From JBHENN01 sp046262015 (GTDB lineage Bacteria > Actinomycetota > CADDZG01 > WHSQ01): 17,701 nt of DNA. This document shows, one piece after another, positions 6,731 through 12,385 of the stretch. Location of the stretch: NCBI GenBank assembly GCA_046262015.1, contig JBHENN010000016.1:1-17701 (forward strand), in the 5' to 3' direction. The number at the start of each line of letters is the position of its first letter. Position 1 is the stretch's first letter. A program made the position numbers and the translations under genes. Under the pieces are notes generated by a model, which saw only the letters and a list, made by a program, of their open reading frames with translations, did not search any database and was not told the origin of the DNA.

Positions 6731-8317
6731 ATGAGTCACGAGCACGTGCGTCACTCGAGCGAGCCGTGGACGCGGGATGTGGTGCTTGCCGTTCTGGACG
6801 CGGTCGACGAGGCACTGGTGTTCCGGGACCGCGCCGGCATCGTGCGCTTGATCAACGAGCGCGCCGAACGACTCTTCGAGTTGAACGCCGACGGGGAAGC
6901 CGGCGTCCCTGCGGTGCAGCTGCTACGGAAGATCGCGCTGCAGACCGAAGACCCGGAAGGCTTCATGGAGACCTTCCAGGCGCTGCGCGACGATCCCCGG
7001 CGGGAGCTGCGCGCGCACATCGAGCAGATCCTGCCGGAGCGACGGAGCCTCCGCCTGTACTCGCGTGCGACCCTGGACGACGCCGGCGAGGTCGCCGGCC
7101 GGATCGACGTCTACACCGATGTCACCGAGGTCGAGCGGCGCGCCGCCGAGGTCCAGGTCCTGTACGAGCAGGCGCGCAAGACGGCGGAGAGCTATCAGCG
7201 AAGCCTTCTGCCCGCGCATCCACCGCGCCTTCCTCGCACCTCCGTGGTCGCCCATTACGTCCCTGCGGCCGGCCGCCGCGCGGTGTGTGGCGACTTCTAC
7301 GACTTCCTGGACCTTCCCGACGGCAGGGTCGCTCTCGTGGTCGGCGATGTCTGTGGCATCGGGCCGGCCGCGGCCAACGACGCCGCGCTGACGCGCTACA
7401 CGATGCGCGCGATCGCCAGGGACCACTCCGACCCGGGCCTGATCCTGCAGAGACTCAACGCGCAGATCCACGCGCAGATCCACCACGATCGGTTCGTGCG
7501 CGTCCTCTTCGGCGCACTCGATCCCGAACGGTCCGTGTTCGAGTACGCCAGCGCCGGCCACGTCCCCCCGATCCGCTATCGCGCCCAGACGGGCAAAGCC
7601 GAATGGCTCGAAGAGGGGGGCCTGCCGTTGGCGGTCGAGGCAGACCTCGAGTTCAAGAGCGGGCGCGTCGACCTCGCTCCGGGCGACATGCTCGTCCTGT
7701 ACACCGACGGCGTCACGGAGGCGCCCCGCGCGCGACGGCCCTTGGGGCGCGGCCGTCTCAGCGACCTGGTCGAGCAATACGGACGGGGCACTCCCGGCGA
7801 GCTCACGCAAGGCATCCGGCGCGCCGTCCACGGGTGGGTCGCCGAGGGCGAGCTGCGCGACGACCTCGCGCTCATCGCGTGCCAGGTGGCGCGCGACCCG
7901 GCCAGCGACGCACTCGTGCGCGAGCTGGTCGTCCCGAACGACCCGGCGCGCCTGGCGGAGGTGCGCGCGTTCGTGGCGGAGTTCCTCGCCGACCTGCGGG
8001 TCCCTGTGGATCGGTCCGCCGAGATCCTGATGGCCGTGGGGGAGGCGGCGGCGAACGCGTGCCGGCACGGCAAGAGGGCTGAAGGCCGCGACGAGATCCG
8101 GGTGAGCTGCGCCGCGGTCGGGCTCAACGTCCTCGTCGGCGTCGTCGACGAGGGCCCCGGCTTCGACCCGCGAGCTGTCGCCGGCGCGCCGTCGGACCGC
8201 TTCGCCCCGGGGGGACGAGGCCTGTTCCTGATGGGCGCCGTGATGGATGCGGTCGACATCGACAGCTCCGACGAGGGGACGTCGGTGACCCTGATCAAGA
8301 GCTTGCTGCCGGCGTAA
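6731..8317 (+). CDS. PAS - PP2C phosphatase (SpoIIE/RsbU type) - HATPase (RsbW type) signalling protein
   Basis: The 528-residue protein has a PAS sensor domain (about 16-132), a coiled-coil linker (132-157), a SpoIIE-type PP2C domain (160-387) and a C-terminal serine-kinase-like HATPase (395-527). The PP2C metal-binding acids are present: Asp188 in CGDFYDF, Asp206 in VGDVCGIG, Asp326 in YTDGVTEA and Asp377-Asp378 in RDDLALI. The HATPase keeps the N-box (Glu438, Asn442 in EAAANACRHGK), the G1 box DEGPGFDP and the G2 box GGRGLFLMG. In partner-switching systems the phosphatase reactivates a STAS anti-sigma antagonist and the kinase inactivates it or binds a sigma factor. Here both lie in one soluble chain, with no STAS or sigma gene in the window. 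The ATG at 6731 follows GGAG at 7 nt, 12 nt after the Nudix/MBL stop, so the two are probably cotranscribed. Confidence 0.92.
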   Translation: MSHEHVRHSSEPWTRDVVLAVLDAVDEALVFRDRAGIVRLINERAERLFELNADGEAGVPAVQLLRKIALQTEDPEGFMETFQALRDDPRRELRAHIEQILPERRSLRLYSRATLDDAGEVAGRIDVYTDVTEVERRAAEVQVLYEQARKTAESYQRSLLPAHPPRLPRTSVVAHYVPAAGRRAVCGDFYDFLDLPDGRVALVVGDVCGIGPAAANDAALTRYTMRAIARDHSDPGLILQRLNAQIHAQIHHDRFVRVLFGALDPERSVFEYASAGHVPPIRYRAQTGKAEWLEEGGLPLAVEADLEFKSGRVDLAPGDMLVLYTDGVTEAPRARRPLGRGRLSDLVEQYGRGTPGELTQGIRRAVHGWVAEGELRDDLALIACQVARDPASDALVRELVVPNDPARLAEVRAFVAEFLADLRVPVDRSAEILMAVGEAAANACRHGKRAEGRDEIRVSCAAVGLNVLVGVVDEGPGFDPRAVAGAPSDRFAPGGRGLFLMGAVMDAVDIDSSDEGTSVTLIKSLLPA

Positions 8318-8321
8318 GGAG

Positions 8322-8351
8322 GTGACCCACCCCGACCGGGGATGCGATACT
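8322..8351 (+). promoter_or_regulatory. Candidate sigma-70-type promoter of the thiolase gene
   Basis: A -35-like GTGACC (8322-8327) and a -10-like GATACT (8346-8351) are separated by 18 bp. The start point would fall near 8358, inside the adjacent palindrome, leaving a leader of about 35 nt that carries the Shine-Dalgarno sequence GGAGG. The promoter lies just downstream of the preceding stop codon, so the thiolase could be expressed apart from the upstream genes. Confidence 0.45.
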
Positions 8352-8367
8352 TGACCGGCTGGTCAAG
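8350..8367. promoter_or_regulatory. TetR-type operator palindrome upstream of the thiolase
   Basis: CTTGACC (8350-8356) and GGTCAAG (8361-8367) are perfect 7-bp inverted arms around a 4-nt centre (GGCT). Size, symmetry and the TTGACC/GGTCAA half-sites fit TetR-family operators, which often control acyl-CoA and lipid degradation genes. It overlaps the -10 end and start point of the promoter candidate, a position expected for repression. No TetR gene lies in the window, so the regulator would act in trans. Confidence 0.6.
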
Positions 8368-8391
8368 ACGTGAGGGACGGAGGCTGCTGAC

Positions 8392-9564
8392 ATGACGCGC
8401 GACGCGGTGATCGTCGAGGCGGTGCGGACCCCGCTCGGCCGCAGGAACGGGATGCTCAAGGACCACCACCCGGTCGACCTTCTGGCCGAGGTGCTGAGCG
8501 AGACCGTGGCTCGAGCCGGGATCGACCCCTCCGTCGTGGACGACGTGATCTGTGGGTGCGTCTCGCAGGTCGGCGAGCAGTCGTTCAACGTCGGACGGAA
8601 CGCGTGGCTGGCGGCCGGTCTTCCGGAAGAGGTACCCGCGACGACGGTCGACCGGCAGTGTGGGTCCTCCCAACAAGCGGCTCACTTCGCCGCCCAGGGG
8701 GTGATCGCGGGCGCCTACGACGTTGCGATCGCGTGTGGGGTCGAGCACATGACGCGGGTCCCGATGGGGTCGAGCGCTCAGGGCCCGGGCTTCCCCTTCA
8801 GCGAGCGTCTCATGGGTCGCTACGAGGGGGGGCTGGTGCCGCAGGGGGTGTCCTCGGAGATCATCGCCGAGAGATGGGGGCTCCGCCGCGGCGACCTTGA
8901 CCGCTTCGGGGCACGCTCGCACGAACTCGCGGGCCGGGCCACAGCCACCGGCGAGTTCAAGAACGAGATTCTGCCGATCAAGGTGGCGAGCGCGGACGGA
9001 ACCGAGCTGTTCGACGCGGACGAGGGCATCCGCACCCCGAACCTCGAGAAGATGGCGCAGCTCGTCCCCGCGTTCAAGCCGGACGGGGTCACGACCGCCG
9101 GTAACTCGTCGCAGATCACCGACGGAGCCGCCGCGCTGCTGATCGCATCCCGGGACAAGGCCGAGGAGCTGGGGTTGACGCCGCGCGCCAGGTTCGTCGG
9201 CTTCGCGCTCGCCGGCACCGACCCCGTAACGATGCTCACGGGCCCTATCCCCGCCACCGAGAAGGTGCTGGCTCGAACCGGGCTCAGCCTCGCCGACGTG
9301 GACCTCGTCGAGATCAACGAGGCATTCGCGAGCGTGGTCCTCGCGTGGAAGAAGGAGCTCGAGCTCGACGACGCGTGGTTCGAAGAGCACGTGAACGTCC
9401 GTGGGGGCGCGATCGCCCTCGGTCACCCCCTCGGCGCGTCCGGGGCGCGGCTCATGACCACCCTGGTGAACGCGCTCGAGCAGCGCGGTGGCCGTTACGG
9501 GCTGCAGACGATGTGCGAGGGCGGTGGGCTGGCCAACGCGACGATCATCGAGCGGCTCGGCTAG
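8392..9564 (+). CDS. Acetyl-CoA acetyltransferase / 3-ketoacyl-CoA thiolase
   Basis: The 390-residue protein matches the usual thiolase length and has the full catalytic set: nucleophile Cys90 in DRQCGSSQQAAHFAAQ, the NEAF motif in VEINEAFASV, His345 in GGAIALGHPLGASGAR and Cys375 in TMCEGGGLANA. It catalyses thiolytic cleavage of a 3-ketoacyl-CoA to acetyl-CoA and a shortened acyl-CoA, or the reverse Claisen condensation. The QCGSSQQA loop, rather than the common CGSG, recalls thiolases annotated for steroid side-chain or branched acyl-CoA degradation (FadA5/FadA6-like), but substrate cannot be fixed by eye. It is cytoplasmic. The ATG lies 8 nt after GGAGG. A TetR-type operator upstream points to induction by a lipid or acyl-CoA. 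No dehydrogenase or hydratase partner is in the window. Confidence 0.93.
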   Translation: MTRDAVIVEAVRTPLGRRNGMLKDHHPVDLLAEVLSETVARAGIDPSVVDDVICGCVSQVGEQSFNVGRNAWLAAGLPEEVPATTVDRQCGSSQQAAHFAAQGVIAGAYDVAIACGVEHMTRVPMGSSAQGPGFPFSERLMGRYEGGLVPQGVSSEIIAERWGLRRGDLDRFGARSHELAGRATATGEFKNEILPIKVASADGTELFDADEGIRTPNLEKMAQLVPAFKPDGVTTAGNSSQITDGAAALLIASRDKAEELGLTPRARFVGFALAGTDPVTMLTGPIPATEKVLARTGLSLADVDLVEINEAFASVVLAWKKELELDDAWFEEHVNVRGGAIALGHPLGASGARLMTTLVNALEQRGGRYGLQTMCEGGGLANATIIERLG

Positions 9565-9565
9565 C

Positions 9566-9593
9566 CGGCCGCAGTAGATAGCACTCCCGGCCG
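9566..9593. terminator. Weak inverted repeat between convergent genes
   Basis: Two copies of the self-complementary hexamer cggccg (9566-9571 and 9588-9593) flank a 16-nt loop in the 30-bp gap between the thiolase stop and the convergent zinc-ribbon gene stop. They could pair on either RNA, but the stem is short and there is no U-tract. Confidence 0.25.
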
Positions 9594-9594
9594 C

Positions 9595-9927
9595 TCACAC
9601 GGGACGGAGGGGGGCCTTACCCCCGCTCCGGACCAGGAGCATCGACTCGCCGCAGTGGGTCGGTGCCTTGTCCCGTGCCGCGACCTCGACCTTCAGCTCG
9701 AGCCCGCACATCGAGCACACGTAACGCAGCCCATACTCGGCGACGTCCGCGAGCTCGACCTCGGGCGGGACGCTGACCACCTTCTCCATCTTGCGGGCTC
9801 CGAGGTAGAAGACCGCGAGGAACATCGCCAGTGCCCCGGCTGCCCTGGCCGGGCCGAACGCCGTACCAACGGCTACCACGATCCCGGCGACGAGTAGCCC
9901 GGCGATCACCCCCAGAACCCGGCTCAC
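9595..9927 (-). CDS. Small membrane-anchored zinc-ribbon protein, function unknown
   Basis: The 110-residue product starts at a GTG (9927-9925), with GGAG about 7 nt upstream. Two hydrophobic helices (about 4-24 and 28-44) form a membrane hairpin, leaving a cytoplasmic C-terminal part by the positive-inside rule (ARKMEK follows the second helix). That part carries a compact metal site: Cys71-x2-Cys74 (YVCSMCGLELKV) and His91-Cys92 (THCGESM), a zinc-ribbon or rubredoxin-like knuckle. The pattern [YF]-x-C-x-x-C-G then P-[TV]-H-C-G-x-x-M occurs in small actinobacterial proteins of unknown role. It is convergent to the thiolase and 60 bp downstream of crgA on the same strand, with a DnaA-box cluster between. 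Cotranscription with crgA is plausible. Confidence 0.75.
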   Translation of the reverse strand: MSRVLGVIAGLLVAGIVVAVGTAFGPARAAGALAMFLAVFYLGARKMEKVVSVPPEVELADVAEYGLRYVCSMCGLELKVEVAARDKAPTHCGESMLLVRSGGKAPLRPV

Positions 9928-9930
9928 GAG

Positions 9931-9964
9931 GGTTCTCCACAGGGTTGTCCACAGGCGTGGATAA
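9931..9964. promoter_or_regulatory. Cluster of three DnaA-box-like sites
   Basis: TTCTCCACA (9933-9941) and TTGTCCACA (9945-9953) are direct repeats with 12-bp period inside the 13-mers ggttctccacagg and ggttgtccacagg. A third site, TTATCCACG, lies on the other strand at 9964-9956. TTGTCCACA is the form preferred by DnaA of high-G+C actinobacteria, and the other two each differ by one base from TTGTCCACA or from the general consensus TTATCCACA. An AT-rich stretch (9961-9981, 5 G/C of 21) adjoins. The sites are upstream of the zinc-ribbon start, and the innermost one contains that gene's GGAG. Confidence 0.6.
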
Positions 9965-9987
9965 AAGACATCGTTGTTATTCGGTGC

Positions 9988-10221
9988 CTAATGCCACCGG
10001 GTCGCGACCACGAAGGCTGCGGCGATGAGCCCCAAGCCCATCCAGAGGTTGGCGTTCGAGGTCTCCCCGAATGCGCCGACGTAGTTCGCCACGATCGCGA
10101 TCACGCCGGCCGCGAGGAGGGTGAAGAAGAGGGCGCCGACCCAATCGTTGCTGGACCGGTGCGGCACCTTGGCCTTCTTGGGCGGCTTGGCGGTCACCCG
10201 CTTGGACCGGCTCTTGGGCAT
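9988..10221 (-). CDS. crgA: CrgA-like cell division protein
   Basis: The 77-residue product starts at the ATG 10221 (MPKSRSKR), the usual CrgA opening; the 14-residue upstream extension has no support. It has a basic, Lys/Pro-rich cytoplasmic N-terminus (about 1-25), two transmembrane helices (about 27-47 and 58-74) with a short extracytoplasmic loop containing NANLWMG, and the closing motif VVATRWH, close to the ATRWR/H end typical of CrgA. CrgA is a membrane component of the actinobacterial divisome that affects Z-ring and septal peptidoglycan synthesis. Its place near sortase, trpG and pknB/pknA matches the conserved locus and supports the call. There is no Shine-Dalgarno sequence; a TACTAT box 8 nt before the ATG suggests a leaderless mRNA. 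The gene is divergent from the sortase. Confidence 0.85.
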   Translation of the reverse strand: MPKSRSKRVTAKPPKKAKVPHRSSNDWVGALFFTLLAAGVIAIVANYVGAFGETSNANLWMGLGLIAAAFVVATRWH

Positions 10222-10229
10222 CGCGGCAG

Positions 10230-10235
10230 ATAGTA
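10230..10235 (-). promoter_or_regulatory. -10 element TACTAT for leaderless crgA
   Basis: On the minus strand TACTAT ends 8 nt before the crgA ATG, the place expected when transcription starts at or next to the start codon. No ribosome-binding sequence is present between. A clear -35 was not found. Confidence 0.45.
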
Positions 10236-10248
10236 GTGCCAGCGGCGC

Positions 10249-10254
10249 TATCCT
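10249..10254 (+). promoter_or_regulatory. -10 element TATCCT for the sortase gene
   Basis: TATCCT lies 11 nt before the sortase ATG and there is no Shine-Dalgarno sequence, so a leader of only about 4-5 nt is likely. It is divergent from the crgA element 14 bp away. No clear -35 was found. Confidence 0.4.
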
Positions 10255-10265
10255 CGCCGCCACCG

Positions 10266-10922
10266 ATGAGAATCGTCGCCGTGCTCGGCAAGCTCCTTAT
10301 CTCCGTGGGGATGGGCGTCCTGCTGTTCGTCGCGTGGACCCTGTGGGGCACCGGGATATTGACCCAGCGGGAGCAGGACCGCCTCGCCCAGAGGTTCGAC
10401 ACGCAACCCCTCCTCGCCCGCCACGTGTCGTCGACCGCCGGGCCTCCCGCCGGGTTCGCGCCGCTTCCCGGCGAGCCCGTGTTCCGCTTGAAGATCCCCT
10501 CGATCGACCTCAACAAGGGCAAGGGCTTCGTCGTGGTGGAAGGGGTGGGCGAGGACGAGCTAGCCCTCGGACCGGGTCACTACCCGGAGTGCCGTCCCGG
10601 CTTCGAGCCGCCGCTGTGCACCGAGTTCGACGAGGTCTATCCCGGCGAAGACGGCCGCATGATCGTCTCGGGTCACAGGACCACCCACGGCCAGCCGTTC
10701 TGGGACCTCGATCGGGTGTCGCGGGGCGATGAGATCATCACCGAGACCAAGTGGGGCGACTTCGTCTACAAGGTCACCAAGAGCGAGATCGTCCCGGCGA
10801 GCTCGAGCGAGATCGTGGTCCAGAAGAAGGGACCCGCGGAGATCGTGCTGACGACCTGCAATCCGAAATTCTCGGCCGCCGAGCGCCTGATCGTGTACGC
10901 CGAGATGGTCGACGCGGCATGA
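10266..10922 (+). CDS. Class E sortase
   Basis: The 218-residue membrane-anchored protein has an N-terminal helix (about 8-28) followed by a long extracellular part. The sortase barrel (about 70-215) contains catalytic His137 in SGHRTTHGQPFWDLD, Cys198 in the LTTCNP motif and Arg207 in AERLIVYAE. This arrangement, with TTCNPKFSA before the Arg, is typical of class E sortases, which join proteins with LAxTG-like C-terminal signals to the cell wall in high-G+C Gram-positive bacteria. Cys109 and Cys118 in the insert before the catalytic His may form a disulfide. No sortase substrate is in the window; the LVIVD and RlpA-like proteins lack sorting signals. The ATG 10266 was chosen because it follows a TATCCT box and opens with a basic n-region. 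The stop overlaps the next start as ATGA. Confidence 0.93.
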   Translation: MRIVAVLGKLLISVGMGVLLFVAWTLWGTGILTQREQDRLAQRFDTQPLLARHVSSTAGPPAGFAPLPGEPVFRLKIPSIDLNKGKGFVVVEGVGEDELALGPGHYPECRPGFEPPLCTEFDEVYPGEDGRMIVSGHRTTHGQPFWDLDRVSRGDEIITETKWGDFVYKVTKSEIVPASSSEIVVQKKGPAEIVLTTCNPKFSAAERLIVYAEMVDAA

Positions 10923-11038
10923 ACAGCCGCCCGTGGTCGTCGCGGTTGCTCGAGCTTCTCTTCTGGACCTTGGTCTCCATCGCCACCGCGGTCGCCCTGA
11001 CCCTGCTCTCCGAGCAGGTGCTCCCGGCCAACTTCTAG
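10919..11038 (+). CDS. 39-residue single-helix membrane protein coupled to the sortase gene
   Basis: The ATG at 10919 overlaps the sortase stop as ATGA, the usual sign of translational coupling. The frame encodes 39 residues with a basic N-terminus (MNSRPWSSR), one hydrophobic helix of about 21 residues (about 10-31) and a short polar end (SEQVLPANF). This suggests N-in, C-out insertion. The TAG (11036-11038) shares the palindrome CTAG with the stop of the convergent M20 peptidase gene, so the frame fills the gap exactly between its neighbours. I know of no named family. Possible roles are a sortase accessory subunit or a small envelope regulator; both are inference from position alone. Confidence 0.6.
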   Translation: MNSRPWSSRLLELLFWTLVSIATAVALTLLSEQVLPANF

Positions 11039-12351
11039 GCGTCCTGCACCGCCCCCGCGACGAGCTCGGTCATCGCCGCCACCGCGTGCTCGAACCCCTG
11101 TAGCGGGATCCGTTCGTCGTGGCCGTGGATCGTGCCGAGGAGCTCGGCATCCAGCACGAGCGGGACCCAGCCGTAACCGGTCGCTCCACGGGCGCGGAAG
11201 TACCTCACGTCGGTCATACCCGGGCTGAGCGATGGGACGGAGATCGGCGCGCCGGGAAGGCGTGACGCGATCGCCTCCATGTGCTCGTAGAGGGATCCGG
11301 GCTCGCTCACGCGACTCGAGCTGGAGCCGGTGACCACGACATCCGCGCCGTAGCGCGCCGCCGTCGTGCGCAGGTCCCGGACGAAGTCGTCGGCGTTGGT
11401 GTCGGGCAGCAAGCGGCAGTCGAACATCGCGGTGGCGGTCCCGGGCACGACGTTGCTCTTCTGACCCGCGGCGAGCGCGGTCGGGGTCACGGTGTCGGCG
11501 AGCAGGTGCGCGATCGCACCGGCGCGCCGCAGCGGCTTCTGCAGGAGGCGCGCCGCGGCCGATCCTCGCCCCGAGGCAAGGGCGCGGAAGACCCCCGCAC
11601 GAGGCCCCGACGCCGCGCGCGCGAGCGCGGCGAACTGCCGACGCATCACGGGGTGGACGCGGGGGGTGCCGTGCCCCGCGACGCGGCCGATCAGACGGGC
11701 CAGGTTGACCGCGGCCTGGCGCGCCGGGGGCAGCGATCCATGCCCCGGTTCGCCCGACGCGGTGACCTCGATCCAGACCGAGGACTTCTCGCCGAGGACC
11801 ATGGGCATGACCGGCCGGTCGAGGATGCCCGAGAGACCGAAGCCTCCTTCGCCCACGACGTCGGGGGGAGGACGACCCTCGGCGAGACCGACCATCCCGG
11901 GATGCTCGTCGAGCAGCCAGCGGGCCCCGTGGACCCCCCCTGCTTCCTCGTCGGCGACCGCGGCCACGATGACCTCACGCGCGCCGTTACCGGAGCGCGC
12001 GGCCGCGGCGGCGGCAGCCGCATGCATCACGGCGATGCCCTTCATGTCGAGCGCTCCCCGTCCCCAGATCGCGCCGTCCGCTATCTCGCCTCCGAACGGA
12101 GCGCGCCCCCATAGGTCCTCCTCCACCGGCACCACGTCCGTGTGCGACAGCAGGACGAGCGCCGGTCGGTCGGCCGGGCCGGGCACGCGCGCCACGAGGC
12201 TCACGCGGCCGGCGGGATCCGCGAGGAGACGCGTCTCCAGTCCTGCGGCGGAGAGATGGGCCTCGAGCAGCTCGGCTGCCGGCCCTTCGTTCCCGGGAGG
12301 GTTCGTCGAATCGACCCGCAGCAGCTCCTGCAACAGCGCGACGGGATCCAT
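11035..12351 (-). CDS. M20 family metallopeptidase (ArgE/DapE/aminoacylase-like)
   Basis: The 438-residue product starts at ATG 12351 (MDPVALLQELLRVDSTNPPG), the normal opening of M20 enzymes; frames further upstream overlap the divergent epimerase gene. The two-zinc site is visible: His70 and Asp72 in LLSHTDVVPV, Asp102 in GRGALDMKG, the catalytic and ligand pair Glu135-Glu136 in VADEEAGG, and His409 in TIHGHDERIP. A lid or dimerisation domain lies between about 190 and 310, including GEPGHGSLP. Such cytoplasmic enzymes remove acyl groups from amino acids or cleave dipeptides; the exact substrate is not apparent. There is no Shine-Dalgarno sequence, but TACCCT lies 9 nt before the ATG. Convergent with the sortase pair, the gene interrupts the usual crgA-to-trpG neighbourhood. 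Confidence 0.9.
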   Translation of the reverse strand: MDPVALLQELLRVDSTNPPGNEGPAAELLEAHLSAAGLETRLLADPAGRVSLVARVPGPADRPALVLLSHTDVVPVEEDLWGRAPFGGEIADGAIWGRGALDMKGIAVMHAAAAAAAARSGNGAREVIVAAVADEEAGGVHGARWLLDEHPGMVGLAEGRPPPDVVGEGGFGLSGILDRPVMPMVLGEKSSVWIEVTASGEPGHGSLPPARQAAVNLARLIGRVAGHGTPRVHPVMRRQFAALARAASGPRAGVFRALASGRGSAAARLLQKPLRRAGAIAHLLADTVTPTALAAGQKSNVVPGTATAMFDCRLLPDTNADDFVRDLRTTAARYGADVVVTGSSSSRVSEPGSLYEHMEAIASRLPGAPISVPSLSPGMTDVRYFRARGATGYGWVPLVLDAELLGTIHGHDERIPLQGFEHAVAAMTELVAGAVQDA

Positions 12352-12360
12352 CGGTGCGAC

Positions 12361-12366
12361 AGGGTA
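12361..12366 (-). promoter_or_regulatory. -10 element TACCCT for the M20 peptidase gene
   Basis: On the minus strand TACCCT ends 9 nt before the ATG at 12351, and no ribosome-binding site intervenes, suggesting a leaderless or nearly leaderless mRNA. It is divergent from the epimerase element 5 bp away. Confidence 0.35.
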
Positions 12367-12371
12367 GTGGA

Positions 12372-12377
12372 TAGGCT
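12372..12377 (+). promoter_or_regulatory. -10 element TAGGCT for the epimerase-trpG operon
   Basis: TAGGCT lies 8 nt before the ATG at 12386. The only purine run (GAGG) abuts the start codon and is too close to act as a Shine-Dalgarno sequence. A leaderless start is the simplest reading. Confidence 0.35.
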
Positions 12378-12385
12378 CGCCGAGG

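Noticed and set aside
8316..8325. AAGGAGGTGA just after the PP2C stop, a perfect anti-Shine-Dalgarno complement
   Set aside because: No start codon follows at usable distance (the ATG at 8342 is 16 nt away). It resembles the 16S rRNA end only because that end pairs with such sequences; no rRNA is here.
8350..8356. TTGACC as a -35 hexamer for a promoter further downstream
   Set aside because: No -10-like sequence occurs 16-19 bp downstream (the region is G-rich), and TTGACC is better explained as half of the palindrome.
8342..8395. 17-codon upstream ORF ending in an ATGA overlap with the thiolase start
   Set aside because: It runs through the operator palindrome, has no well-spaced ribosome-binding site and would begin before the inferred transcription start, so translation is unlikely.
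4757..9564. SCP2 protein and thiolase as parts of one SCP-x-like lipid system
   Set aside because: They are on opposite strands, 3.2 kb apart, with two unrelated signalling or hydrolase genes between, and the SCP2 gene has no matching operator palindrome that I can see.
9931..9981. Calling the DnaA-box cluster the actual oriC
   Set aside because: Only three boxes in a 60-bp gap, no dnaA or dnaN gene in the window, and two of the three boxes are imperfect; origin function is not supported without genome context.
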